Of a stretch of DNA of 64,000 nt, positions 44,699-52,968 are shown piece by piece. How positions within the stretch are numbered: the stretch's first letter is position 1; each line of letters starts with the position of its first letter. A model generated the notes under the pieces. That model did not search any database, was not told the DNA's origin, and saw nothing but the letters and a program-made list of their open reading frames with translations. The translations under genes were made by a program, and so were the position numbers. The DNA comes from Catalimonadaceae bacterium JC749 (GTDB lineage: Bacteria; Bacteroidota; Bacteroidia; Cytophagales; Cyclobacteriaceae): NCBI GenBank assembly GCA_021730635.1, contig JAJNNC010000020.1:1-64000 (forward strand), in the 5' to 3' direction.

Positions 44699-45112
44699 AT
44701 GAAAACACAGGAAAACATCAAACTCGTCAGACAAGCCTACGAATACTTCAAATCTGGTGATATTGACGCGCTCATGCGCTTGTATGCCGAAGACATAGAA
44801 TGGATATTACCGACAATGGAAAATATACCTTTCTCCGGTAAACGTCAGGGACGTGCCCAGATGACACAGTTTTTTGCCGATCTCAATGAGATGCAGGAGG
44901 TGTTACAGTTCGATACGCAGCATTTCATCGGTCAGGGAGATCAGGTGGTGGTACTGGGACATTATATCTGGCACGTGAAAGCCACCGATCATACCTTCGA
45001 ATCAGACTGGGCCCATGTGGTCACAGTGCGGGATGGCAGTATCGTAAGATTTCAGGAATATACGGATACGGCTGCGGCTGTGGCAGCCTATGCTAAAGTC
45101 GTGCATACCTGA
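44699..45112 (+). CDS. SnoaL-like/nuclear transport factor 2 family protein
   Basis: A 137-residue cone-shaped alpha+beta protein of the NTF2-like superfamily: NIKLVRQAYEYFKSGDIDALMRLYAEDIEWIL at the start, then FSGKRQGRAQMTQFFADL and VVVLGHYIWHVKAT, with DGSIVRFQEYTDTAA near the end. Members are small cyclases, isomerases or ligand-binding proteins, so the role is unknown. Single gene, divergent from the integrase. Confidence 0.85.
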   Translation: MKTQENIKLVRQAYEYFKSGDIDALMRLYAEDIEWILPTMENIPFSGKRQGRAQMTQFFADLNEMQEVLQFDTQHFIGQGDQVVVLGHYIWHVKATDHTFESDWAHVVTVRDGSIVRFQEYTDTAAAVAAYAKVVHT

Positions 45113-45393
45113 GGATGGATAATACGGTCATTGATTTTCCCTTAAGTCCAGCACCAATATGGTGTACGAACAGAACGTACTCATCCAGTTAGCTAGCATA
45201 ACGCAGTATTTAATTCCTATCCCACCCATTAAAAGTAGATGTTAGTGCAGACTGAAAGGCAGTATCCCTTACAGTACCCACCAGTATCCTTTGATGTGAA
45301 ACAAAGGGGCTGCTGTCTGCCTTTCATGTCTCTACTATTAATCTGCTTAACGACCTATCTCTCCAGCTTATTTCATTGAAGAAAGGAGGACTT

Positions 45394-48300
45394 ATGACAA
45401 CTTATTTATACTTATCAAGAAGGATGCCTATCCTTTTTACTACCACTCTATTACCAATGGTCATTTTCATCTTTGGCTTCCTGTGTACTCAGGAAGTAGA
45501 GGCACAGCCGACTACTTATCTCGTCAACACGGCAGGGGATGATCCAGACCCTAATGCGGGTGAAAATGATGATGATGGATTATGTGATGTGAATCTTGGT
45601 ATGCCTGGAGAACAATGCACCCTAAGGGCCGCCATTGAGAATCATAATGCCAACATTCAGGATAACCAGGGAAATCTGATTCCTAACACCATCAATTTCG
45701 ATATTCCACCTCCTGCCCTGATCCAGGTTGTCGGTGAGCCATTGCCCATCGTTTTTGGAAAATTGCACATAGATGGAACCACTCAGCCCGGATACAATGG
45801 CGATCCCCTCATTGAAATTGATGGAAGTATGGCTGGCAATGATGCTGTGGGTCTTTGGCTAGTCGGATTGGAAAATATTGTAGAAGGTTTAAACATTCAT
45901 AGTTTTAGCGCTGAGGGAATGATTCTTTCCAGAACCACCGACCACCTGATACAGGATAATTACATAGGCACGGATATTACTGGCACCATGGATAAAGGCA
46001 ATGGAGAGGCTGGTATTCTTGTTCTGGAAACCTCTGATAATACGATCATGAATAATGTTATTTCTGGCAACGGAGGGGCTGGTATCGAGATTGACGGAGG
46101 GGATAATAACGATGTACATGGGAACCATATCGGGGTAGACAAAGAGGGGGAGAATGCCATTCCAAACGATGAGGAGGGCATATTAATCCACAATGGAGCC
46201 GAATCCAATACGATTGGCAACCAGGGTAATATCATCTCCGGCAACGTCTTGGCAGGTATTTTAATTATGGGTGTAGGCACTGACAACAACCTGGTCCGTT
46301 CCAACAACATTGGTGTGGATGAGGATGGGAACACAGCTTTAGGAAATGGTATTGGCGTTCAGATCAGTCAGGGGGCTCAATCTAATGAGATTGGAGGTTC
46401 ACTGGCTGGCCAGGGTAATCTCATTTCGGGAAATGTGGAGCAAGGGGTTCTGATCACCGACGGCGGTACCAATAATAACCGGGTGCAGGACAACACCATC
46501 GGGGCCAATCAATCTCGAAGTGCCGCCTTACCCAATGGTACCCATGGGGTAGCCATTTTGAATGAAGCACAGAATAATGTAGTGACAGATAATACCATTG
46601 AGGGAAATACGATGCATGGTGTGCTGGTATCTGGAGGTGGCACCAATAGCAACGCTATACTGGCTAACTTTATAGGGAGTGCCAGTCTGCCAAACCAGGA
46701 AGATGGAATAAGGATAGCAGATGGCGCACAAATTAATAATATATCTCAGAATAATGTGGGTAATAATACGCAGAACGGGGTCACCCTAACAGGTAATGGA
46801 ACCGAAGGGAATACGGTAGCTGCCAACTTTATTATTGGGAATGAAGAGTCGGGTGTGGTACTGGATGATGGAGCAACCCTAAACTTTGTAGGTGGTTTCA
46901 TAGTGGAGGCAAAGAATGTGATTCAGGGAAACCTGGAGTCGGGTGTCGTCGTCAGTGGTGGGGTCATTAACACCATCATGAATAACGAAATTAGTTTTAA
47001 CAATTTTGCGGGTGTTGCTGTGGTCGGTGGAACAGGAAATGCCATCCGTATGAATGCTATCTTCTCGAATATTAGTCAACCTGTACCCACCCAGCCTCTC
47101 AATGGGTTGGGCATCGACCTGGGAGGGAGTACGGCAGTACCCGGCGACAATGGCGTGACCCCTAATGACCCGGGAGATGCCGATTCGGGCCCTAACAATC
47201 TGCAGAATTTTCCTGTACTGACAGCAGTAAGTGTAACAGGGGGCAACACTACTATTGAAGGCACCCTCAATAGTACACCCAATACTACCTTTATCCTTGA
47301 CTTCTTCTCCAATAGTACGGCAGATCCGACAGGCTTCGGAGAAGGTCAAAATTTTTTAGGCGCTAACCAGGTTACAACAAATAATTCTGGAGATGTAGCC
47401 TTTTCATTCACTTTTAATGGCGTCAGTGTTCCGCAGGGTTTCTTTGTCACGGCTACGGCCACGAGTCAGGCTAACAATACCAGCGAGTTTTCCGCAGCCC
47501 TGCCTTTAGGAGTACCCCAGGCCGCAGACCTGGCTTTGACCAAGGTGGCGGATCAACCTTCTTACTCCATAGGGGATGTGGTCACGTTTACCATTACGCT
47601 CACCAATGGAGGGCCAGATCAGGCTACAGGAGTGGTTGTCACAGATGTATTACCTCTTGGCATTACATTCGATGAAGCAAACGCTACGGTAGGTAGTTAT
47701 GATGAAACTACCGGACTGTGGTCTGTCGGCAGTCTCAACAATGGGAGTCAGGCGGTACTCACCCTTGTTGGTAACACCACCCAGGAAGGCACTTTTACCA
47801 ATACGGCGGAGCTAACCGCGAGCGATCAGGCTGATCCGGACTCTGCTCCGGCAAACGGAAATGAAAATGAAGATGACCAGAGCAGTGTCTCCATCGAGGT
47901 AACACAAGTGGCGGACCTGGCACTGAACAAGGAAGCGAACCAGGATTCTTTTACGGTGGGTGATCAGGTGACCTTCACGATTACGTTGACCAATGAGGGA
48001 CCCGATGAAGCGACAGGCATTGCCGTTACTGATCTGCTGCCAGCAGGAATCATTTTTGATCAGGCAAACACAACTGCAGGTAGTTATGATGAAACAACGG
48101 GTGTCTGGACAATCAATAGTCTCAGCAATGGAAGCCAGGCAGTACTGACGCTTGTGGGAACTACCACCATGGAAGGTACTTTCACCAATACAGCCGAAGT
48201 GACGGCCAGTGATCAGGCCGATCCGGATTCCTCACCAGGCAATGGTATTGAAAATGAAGATGACCAGAGCAGCGCCTCTATTGAGGTGACCACAGCTGAT

Positions 48301-48879
48301 AATGTGGAAATCCAACTGCGGCAGCTCATAGCCCAGGTTGAAGCATTGGTAGAGGCTAACCAGCTTGGCGCTGTTCCCGGCAATGTGTTGATAGAACTTT
48401 TAGATTTTACCATCGAGCTAAACAATGCAGGACAAACCCAGGCGGCTATCGGTACTTTAAAAATATTTATTCTGGTAGTAAAAGCCCTGGTCATCAAAAA
48501 ACAAATCCTTCCTGTTCACGCCCGCAACCTGATGAAGGCAGCGGCTGACATCATTAAGCTGTTGAGAGAATCGTCACCGCTGGCACAGCATCCAATGGTT
48601 CCCATGCCTGAAAATGAAGTGTTTGTGCTTCATCCCAATTATCCGAATCCATTTCATAGGGCTACTGTCATCAGTTTTACGATGACGATGGAAGAGCATG
48701 TACACATGAGAATCTTTGACGAAAGGAATGGACGTTCCGTCGAGCTGTTGAATCAGCGCCTGCCAGAAGGAAAACACCAGGTTACCTGGGAGCCAGACCA
48801 CTGGACTTCAGGCCTGTATCTGCTACAAATCAAATCAGGGAATATGACAGAAACTCAGCGATTAGTGCTGGTAAAATAA
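45394..48879 (+). CDS. Giant secreted surface protein: CSLREX-type start, beta-helix, DUF11 repeats, T9SS sorting domain
   Basis: The start is set at ATG 45394, five bases after a strong Shine-Dalgarno (AAAGGAGG at 45382-45389), giving 1161 residues. A signal peptide (hydrophobic to about residue 36) is followed by a CSLREX-like N-terminus (CDVNLG, CTLRAAIENHNA). A long right-handed beta-helix with NTI-N-ISGN repeats (about 120-600) follows. Two DUF11 domains at DNA level repeat 387-base units (47524-48297), then a helical segment (about 965-1060) and a type A T9SS sorting domain (HPNYPNPFHRATVISFTM) at the end. It is probably an adhesin or carbohydrate-binding surface protein. A terminator follows. 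Confidence 0.85.
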   Translation: MTTYLYLSRRMPILFTTTLLPMVIFIFGFLCTQEVEAQPTTYLVNTAGDDPDPNAGENDDDGLCDVNLGMPGEQCTLRAAIENHNANIQDNQGNLIPNTINFDIPPPALIQVVGEPLPIVFGKLHIDGTTQPGYNGDPLIEIDGSMAGNDAVGLWLVGLENIVEGLNIHSFSAEGMILSRTTDHLIQDNYIGTDITGTMDKGNGEAGILVLETSDNTIMNNVISGNGGAGIEIDGGDNNDVHGNHIGVDKEGENAIPNDEEGILIHNGAESNTIGNQGNIISGNVLAGILIMGVGTDNNLVRSNNIGVDEDGNTALGNGIGVQISQGAQSNEIGGSLAGQGNLISGNVEQGVLITDGGTNNNRVQDNTIGANQSRSAALPNGTHGVAILNEAQNNVVTDNTIEGNTMHGVLVSGGGTNSNAILANFIGSASLPNQEDGIRIADGAQINNISQNNVGNNTQNGVTLTGNGTEGNTVAANFIIGNEESGVVLDDGATLNFVGGFIVEAKNVIQGNLESGVVVSGGVINTIMNNEISFNNFAGVAVVGGTGNAIRMNAIFSNISQPVPTQPLNGLGIDLGGSTAVPGDNGVTPNDPGDADSGPNNLQNFPVLTAVSVTGGNTTIEGTLNSTPNTTFILDFFSNSTADPTGFGEGQNFLGANQVTTNNSGDVAFSFTFNGVSVPQGFFVTATATSQANNTSEFSAALPLGVPQAADLALTKVADQPSYSIGDVVTFTITLTNGGPDQATGVVVTDVLPLGITFDEANATVGSYDETTGLWSVGSLNNGSQAVLTLVGNTTQEGTFTNTAELTASDQADPDSAPANGNENEDDQSSVSIEVTQVADLALNKEANQDSFTVGDQVTFTITLTNEGPDEATGIAVTDLLPAGIIFDQANTTAGSYDETTGVWTINSLSNGSQAVLTLVGTTTMEGTFTNTAEVTASDQADPDSSPGNGIENEDDQSSASIEVTTADNVEIQLRQLIAQVEALVEANQLGAVPGNVLIELLDFTIELNNAGQTQAAIGTLKIFILVVKALVIKKQILPVHARNLMKAAADIIKLLRESSPLAQHPMVPMPENEVFVLHPNYPNPFHRATVISFTMTMEEHVHMRIFDERNGRSVELLNQRLPEGKHQVTWEPDHWTSGLYLLQIKSGNMTETQRLVLVK
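47524..48297 (+). repeat. Tandem 387-base DUF11-domain duplication
   Basis: Two in-frame copies, 47524-47910 and 47911-48297, of a 129-residue DUF11 unit inside the large surface protein. Shared words include gatgaccagagcag and the encoded TFTNTAE and SYDETTG. Copies have diverged at many positions, so the duplication is not very recent. Confidence 0.75.
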
Positions 48880-48902
48880 CCTTTTCAAAGGGTTGGCAAA
48901 AG

Positions 48903-48932
48903 GACGGTGGGCCTATGGCTCCCTGTCTTTTT
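48903..48932 (+). terminator. Rho-independent terminator of the surface-protein gene
   Basis: Arms 48903-48913 and 48917-48927 (gacggtgggcc / ggctccctgtc) pair over 11 positions with two G-U pairs and one mismatch. The loop is three bases and a run of five Ts follows. It lies 24 bases past the surface-protein stop. Confidence 0.6.
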
Positions 48933-48960
48933 GTTGGAATGCCTTATTGGCACCATGAAA

Positions 48961-48993
48961 GTTGATCCTTAAATAATTTTGCTTTTACTTTTG
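48961..48993 (+). promoter_or_regulatory. Candidate promoter of the OsmC gene
   Basis: TACTTTTG at 48986-48993 is an exact TAnnTTTG element. GTTG at 48961-48964 is one base from the -33 TTTG, with 21 bases between. It is about 95 bases ahead of the OsmC start and downstream of the terminator. Confidence 0.45.
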
Positions 48994-49094
48994 TTTCAAA
49001 GCAGGTTTCCTGCTAGTTTCATAGTATCTCATGGTTTTGAGTATTTTGCAAGGGAGAAATTCTTCCTTATGTGTAAACTTTATGAGCCTAACCT

Positions 49095-49601
49095 ATGGAT
49101 GCTGATGCCCTTCGCGCTTTACAAGCGCCCTTGAAACAAAAATATAAAGATGAACCTGAAGTGGCCCTGATCACCCTCCGTGCCCAGGGACGGATTGGAG
49201 AAGGCGTTACCTGTAAAATTGAAACCGGAAAAGGGTTGGTAGAGGCCGGACTGCATCCCGCCACAGGGGGTGATGGCATAGCTGCTTGCTCAGGAGACAT
49301 GCTACTGGAAGCCCTGGCAGCCTGTGCCGGCGTAACCCTCAATGCAGTGGCCACTGCTCTGGGAATCCCGATCCGGGATGGCATCGTGATGGTGGAAGGA
49401 GATCTGGACTTCCGGGGTACGCTGGGCGTATCCAAAGAAGCACCTGTAGGGTTTCGGGACATCAGGCTGCATTTCCAGCTGGATACGGAGGCAGAAGAAG
49501 AAGAACTGGCGACATTGATCCGGCTTACCGAACGCTACTGTGTGGTCTATCAGACACTCCTGCACGCACCATCCGTGAAAGTTTCAAGAGAAGTGAGGTA
49601 A
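49095..49601 (+). CDS. OsmC/Ohr family hydroperoxide-related protein
   Basis: A 168-residue OsmC-fold protein. Cys in IAACSGDMLLEALAACAGVTLNAV (about 62-85) and the second Cys in RYCVVYQTL (about 150) are the redox pair of the family, with RDGIVMVEGDLDFRG between. Members reduce organic hydroperoxides or act on thiol adducts. Single gene after its own promoter, convergent with the S1/P1 nuclease. Confidence 0.85.
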   Translation: MDADALRALQAPLKQKYKDEPEVALITLRAQGRIGEGVTCKIETGKGLVEAGLHPATGGDGIAACSGDMLLEALAACAGVTLNAVATALGIPIRDGIVMVEGDLDFRGTLGVSKEAPVGFRDIRLHFQLDTEAEEEELATLIRLTERYCVVYQTLLHAPSVKVSREVR

Positions 49602-49631
49602 TCGCCTGTCTGGTGTCATCCAGGGAGGGTA

Positions 49632-50393
49632 CTACCCATAAATCTCGTTGAGCAGGCCTGCCAGCCGGATGCCTGCCTGCAGCAATCTTTGTTCTACTGT
49701 AGACCAGTTGTGATACACGTATTCATACCCGATTTCACGATCTTCCGGTAGCGCATACACCTGTTGTCTCAACTTTCTGGATTCATCCGCCCAGACTTCT
49801 ACGGTTGAAGATTGCCATGCCTGTATCTGTGCTTTTGAAGGATGATTGATGGCAGCCGCCAGCTCTGTATAGCTATATTTTTTGCTGTCTATCATGTCAC
49901 TGTCCCACACCCGGTGCAGGTTAGAGTCTTCCCAGAAGAATTCCACTTCCATCTGGTTGCCGCCCTGATCCTCACCGGTGCCTACATGGAGGGGCTGATG
50001 GATGTCGCCAACCAGATGTACCAGCATCTTAAGATGTTCAGATTCTTTTGCCAGAGGGAGATCTCCCGTTTTGAGTTCATTCACCAGCCGTTGAATGATT
50101 TGAATGATATCACCATCGGGGTTCTTTTCTACGCTTTCATAAGAGACACCGTCGGGGAGGGTCACCCAATGCCAGTCGTTTGCATACTCATAGGCAGGAT
50201 TGGACCGGATTTCATCCATCCAGTTGCTGACCACGGCCAGGGAAGTATCTCCTAATATTTTCTGAAGGTTCTTTTTGGCTTTTGGAGAAAGATAATAGGT
50301 CGCTATTTCACCCACTACCCTATGCCCGGTGAGCCCCCAGCCGAAAGATTGGGTATATAAAAACAAGCAACCTAAACAAAGTAGTTTTTTCAT
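49632..50393 (-). CDS. Secreted S1/P1-type zinc nuclease
   Basis: A 253-residue single-strand-specific nuclease/3'-nucleotidase. The start is set at ATG 50393 since it begins an ideal signal peptide (MKKLLCLGCLFLYTQSFG). The predicted mature N-terminus is WGLTGHR, whose Trp amino group and His bind zinc in this family. Other ligands appear as DIRSN-like DEIRSNPAYEYANDWHW, HLVGDIHQPLHVG and the following NLHRVWDSDMID. It would digest extracellular RNA/DNA to recover phosphate. Followed on the right by the LytTR regulator genes on the same strand. Confidence 0.92.
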   Translation of the reverse strand: MKKLLCLGCLFLYTQSFGWGLTGHRVVGEIATYYLSPKAKKNLQKILGDTSLAVVSNWMDEIRSNPAYEYANDWHWVTLPDGVSYESVEKNPDGDIIQIIQRLVNELKTGDLPLAKESEHLKMLVHLVGDIHQPLHVGTGEDQGGNQMEVEFFWEDSNLHRVWDSDMIDSKKYSYTELAAAINHPSKAQIQAWQSSTVEVWADESRKLRQQVYALPEDREIGYEYVYHNWSTVEQRLLQAGIRLAGLLNEIYG

Positions 50394-50518
50394 AAGTATG
50401 GAGAAAGAGACTCTCAAGCTTCCGAAAAATTTAAGAAGAAGACAAATCAACGCCTGTAAAATTATGGAAAATATAGAGGTTCATTATAAGAACAATTTCT
50501 GACTAAAGGGAAAGCACA

Positions 50519-51286
50519 TTACCCCTCCAGCCATTCTTTGAAGGCTTTCGCCTTTCCCTTGCTCACAATGACATCCTCTGCGGAGGTGGGTTGAATAAAC
50601 AGTTTCAAACGGTTGTTGAAATAGGTATGAATTTCCTGAATAGAAGACAAATGCAGGATGAACTGACGGTTGATACGGAAAAATTTAGCAGGATCCAGCA
50701 ACGTATCCAGTTGCTCCAGGGTGTAGTCAATCACATATTTTTTTCCCGGGGGGGTAAACAGATACACCAGCTCATTTTCCGTATAAAAGTAGGCAATCTG
50801 TTCTTCATGAATAGGAATTAACTGTTCGCCTTTTTTCACCAGAAAACGCTTTTTAAAGGGTTTGCCCGTATGTTGCAGACTATCGAGTAACTGATCTATT
50901 TTGTGGGCGTTCTCTATTTCGGAAAATTCACTTTTCAACTGCTGCAATTTCTCCAGGGCACTTTGTAATTCTTCGAATTTAATGGGCTTGAGCAGGTAAT
51001 CAATGCTTTTCACCTTAAAAGCTTTGATGGCATACTCGTCATAAGACGTAGTAAAAATAATAGGACTTTTGACCAGCACCTTCTCAAATATTTCAAAACT
51101 AAGCCCATCGGAAAGCTGTATATCCGAAAGAATCAGGTCGGGTGCCGGATGTTGCTGCAACCATTCCACAGTGCCTTGCACACTATCCAGCCTATCCACC
51201 ACCGTGACAGGCTGCGCTAGTTTGTGCAGGAGTTTTTCCAGGCGTTCTGCGGCAGGATATTCATCTTCTATGATTAACACTTTCAT
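50519..51286 (-). CDS. LytTR-family response regulator
   Basis: A 255-residue regulator: receiver domain (1-120) with acidic Glu7-Asp8-Glu9, phosphoacceptor Asp55 (LILSDIQLSDG) and Lys101 near SIDYLLKPIKFE, then a LytTR DNA-binding domain (about 155-252: FLVKKGEQLIPIHEEQIAYFYTENE, DPAKFFRINRQFIL). It binds direct-repeat DNA near promoters. Its start overlaps the sensor kinase end by four bases (ATGA), so the two genes form one operon. Confidence 0.94.
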   Translation of the reverse strand: MKVLIIEDEYPAAERLEKLLHKLAQPVTVVDRLDSVQGTVEWLQQHPAPDLILSDIQLSDGLSFEIFEKVLVKSPIIFTTSYDEYAIKAFKVKSIDYLLKPIKFEELQSALEKLQQLKSEFSEIENAHKIDQLLDSLQHTGKPFKKRFLVKKGEQLIPIHEEQIAYFYTENELVYLFTPPGKKYVIDYTLEQLDTLLDPAKFFRINRQFILHLSSIQEIHTYFNNRLKLFIQPTSAEDVIVSKGKAKAFKEWLEG

Positions 51287-52287
51287 GAAACAATAGGGGG
51301 AATTCTGACGGAAAAGACATCAGTATTATGGATAACTTCTACCTTGCTGGAGGTTAACAGCGCATAGCGGTTAATGATGTTTTGCAAACCAGTTTTGGTA
51401 GACTTCTCTAAAATATTCTTCTTCTGCACATTGTTCTCTACCGTGATGTAGCCGTGTTTGTCTATAAAGATACGCAGCATCAGCGGTTTGTCTTTGGAGA
51501 TCACATTGTGTTTGATCGCGTTTTCTACCAGAATCTGCAGGCTCAAGGGAGCTACCCGCTGCTGCATGGCATCCTCTGGTATTTTGTTGACGACAACCAG
51601 GTTGTCCCTGAAACGGGTCTTGTTCAGATAAATATAGGAAGCCACAAAAGAGAGTTCTTCCTGAAGCGGAACCGTTTCCTTTTGTCGGCTAAGCAATACA
51701 TAGCGATAGACGTCTGATAGTTGTTCCAGATATTTCTGGGCAGGTTCATTATGATCGTCAATCAAAGCAGCCAAAGTGTTCAGACTGTTGAACAGAAAGT
51801 GAGGGTCCAGCTGGTTTTTCAAGGCTTCAAACTGAGAACGAATGTTTTCCTTGGCCAGGGCTTCCGAACGTTGAAAGTTTTTTTTCCACTCCATAAAGAA
51901 ATAAGCGCCTTCGTAAATAGAAATCACAAAGAAAGTAGGCACCAGGTTGAAAAATGACATGATGAATGTTTCATAGGGATCATGACTGCAAACACGGATC
52001 AGAGAGAAAAGATAGGAAATAATCCAGGTGGCTGCCCAGGTGTACAGGATACTGATCACCGATTGTATCACTAACCTTTTAACGGTTTGCTCATTGTGAG
52101 GAAAAGTTTTCCGCATGTAGATGACAAAAGCGCGGTTGCCTTCCCAGAGAGAAATAGTAAAAGCCAGTGAAACAAGAAGCTCCTTGAAAAATACGGTGAC
52201 GTTGATCAACTCCTCATAATTGTAGACGACTGCAAAGAAAATTCCCAGCACGGGTATCCCTATGATTCTGAACCATTTGTCGTTCAT
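51283..52287 (-). CDS. LytS-type sensor histidine kinase
   Basis: A 334-residue membrane histidine kinase. Four hydrophobic helices (about 8-24, 34-52, 75-95, 108-132) precede a His_kinase domain with phosphoacceptor His163 in LDPHFLFNSLNTL and an ATP domain having ILVENAIKHN (N box) and KTGLQNIINRYALL. It phosphorylates the LytTR regulator encoded four bases downstream. The signal is unknown. No periplasmic domain of size is seen, so the sensor probably lies in the membrane. Confidence 0.93.
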   Translation of the reverse strand: MNDKWFRIIGIPVLGIFFAVVYNYEELINVTVFFKELLVSLAFTISLWEGNRAFVIYMRKTFPHNEQTVKRLVIQSVISILYTWAATWIISYLFSLIRVCSHDPYETFIMSFFNLVPTFFVISIYEGAYFFMEWKKNFQRSEALAKENIRSQFEALKNQLDPHFLFNSLNTLAALIDDHNEPAQKYLEQLSDVYRYVLLSRQKETVPLQEELSFVASYIYLNKTRFRDNLVVVNKIPEDAMQQRVAPLSLQILVENAIKHNVISKDKPLMLRIFIDKHGYITVENNVQKKNILEKSTKTGLQNIINRYALLTSSKVEVIHNTDVFSVRIPPIVS

Positions 52288-52494
52288 GTTTTTTGTCGCT
52301 TCAATAGATGCGCCTCCTTACCATATGATTTTACATAAATGTAACTGAATTATAGCATAGTACAATGAGAGAAAGATAGAATGAGCGAATGTGAAAAAGT
52401 CAGCAGGATTCAGTACAATGTCTGAGTCTTGTTAATGTGATCAATCGCCCTATACCTTGCTTATTCTCATTGATATTCAGTAATAGTTTGCCAT

Positions 52495-52911
52495 TTATCC
52501 TTTGGCCCTGAGTAGCCCAATGCCCAGAATGATCAGGCAGAGGGCCAGTACAAAGATACCGATATACAACAATACAATTAACTTGCCCGGCCGGATAATC
52601 TCCCGGCCTATGGCACTGCCAAAAAAGCCACCGCTGATCAGAATGGCTGCCAAAGGAACCCCTATCCGTACGATCCAGGTGAGCGTAGAAGGCAGGAACA
52701 CATGGTCGGCCATCAACTGCACAATCAATGACAATAAAACAATCACACCGGCATGGGCATGCCCTGCCCGAAACATGGCTTGCTGAAAATCCGTCAAGGC
52801 CAGCTCAGTCTGTTTTCCGGATAAAAGGCTAAGCAGAAAGTAGCCTCCGTATTCAATCGTGGGAATCGTCAGTACGATAATTCCACACATCAGTTTTGCG
52901 GCATAGGTCAT
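52495..52911 (-). CDS. Hypothetical membrane protein, 138 aa
   Basis: Four hydrophobic helices. A His pair in FRAGHAHAGVIVLLSL (about 47-62) may bind metal or haem. No family is recognised with confidence. It lies 57 bases after the TonB receptor stop on the same strand and may be co-transcribed with it. Confidence 0.6.
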   Translation of the reverse strand: MTYAAKLMCGIIVLTIPTIEYGGYFLLSLLSGKQTELALTDFQQAMFRAGHAHAGVIVLLSLIVQLMADHVFLPSTLTWIVRIGVPLAAILISGGFFGSAIGREIIRPGKLIVLLYIGIFVLALCLIILGIGLLRAKG

Positions 52912-52968
52912 AGGCTGAAAGATTGAATTGTTGATTGAATAAAGTAGTTTTAGGTTGCTGCTTCACAA

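Noticed and set aside
45345-45351. GCTTAAC, matching the attC R'' core RYYYAAC
   Set aside because: No partner GTTRRRY at a usable distance and no cassette-like array; chance match near the integrase.
47076-47312. Antisense open frame within the surface protein
   Set aside because: Lies in a repetitive coding region and has no domain; an antisense shadow.
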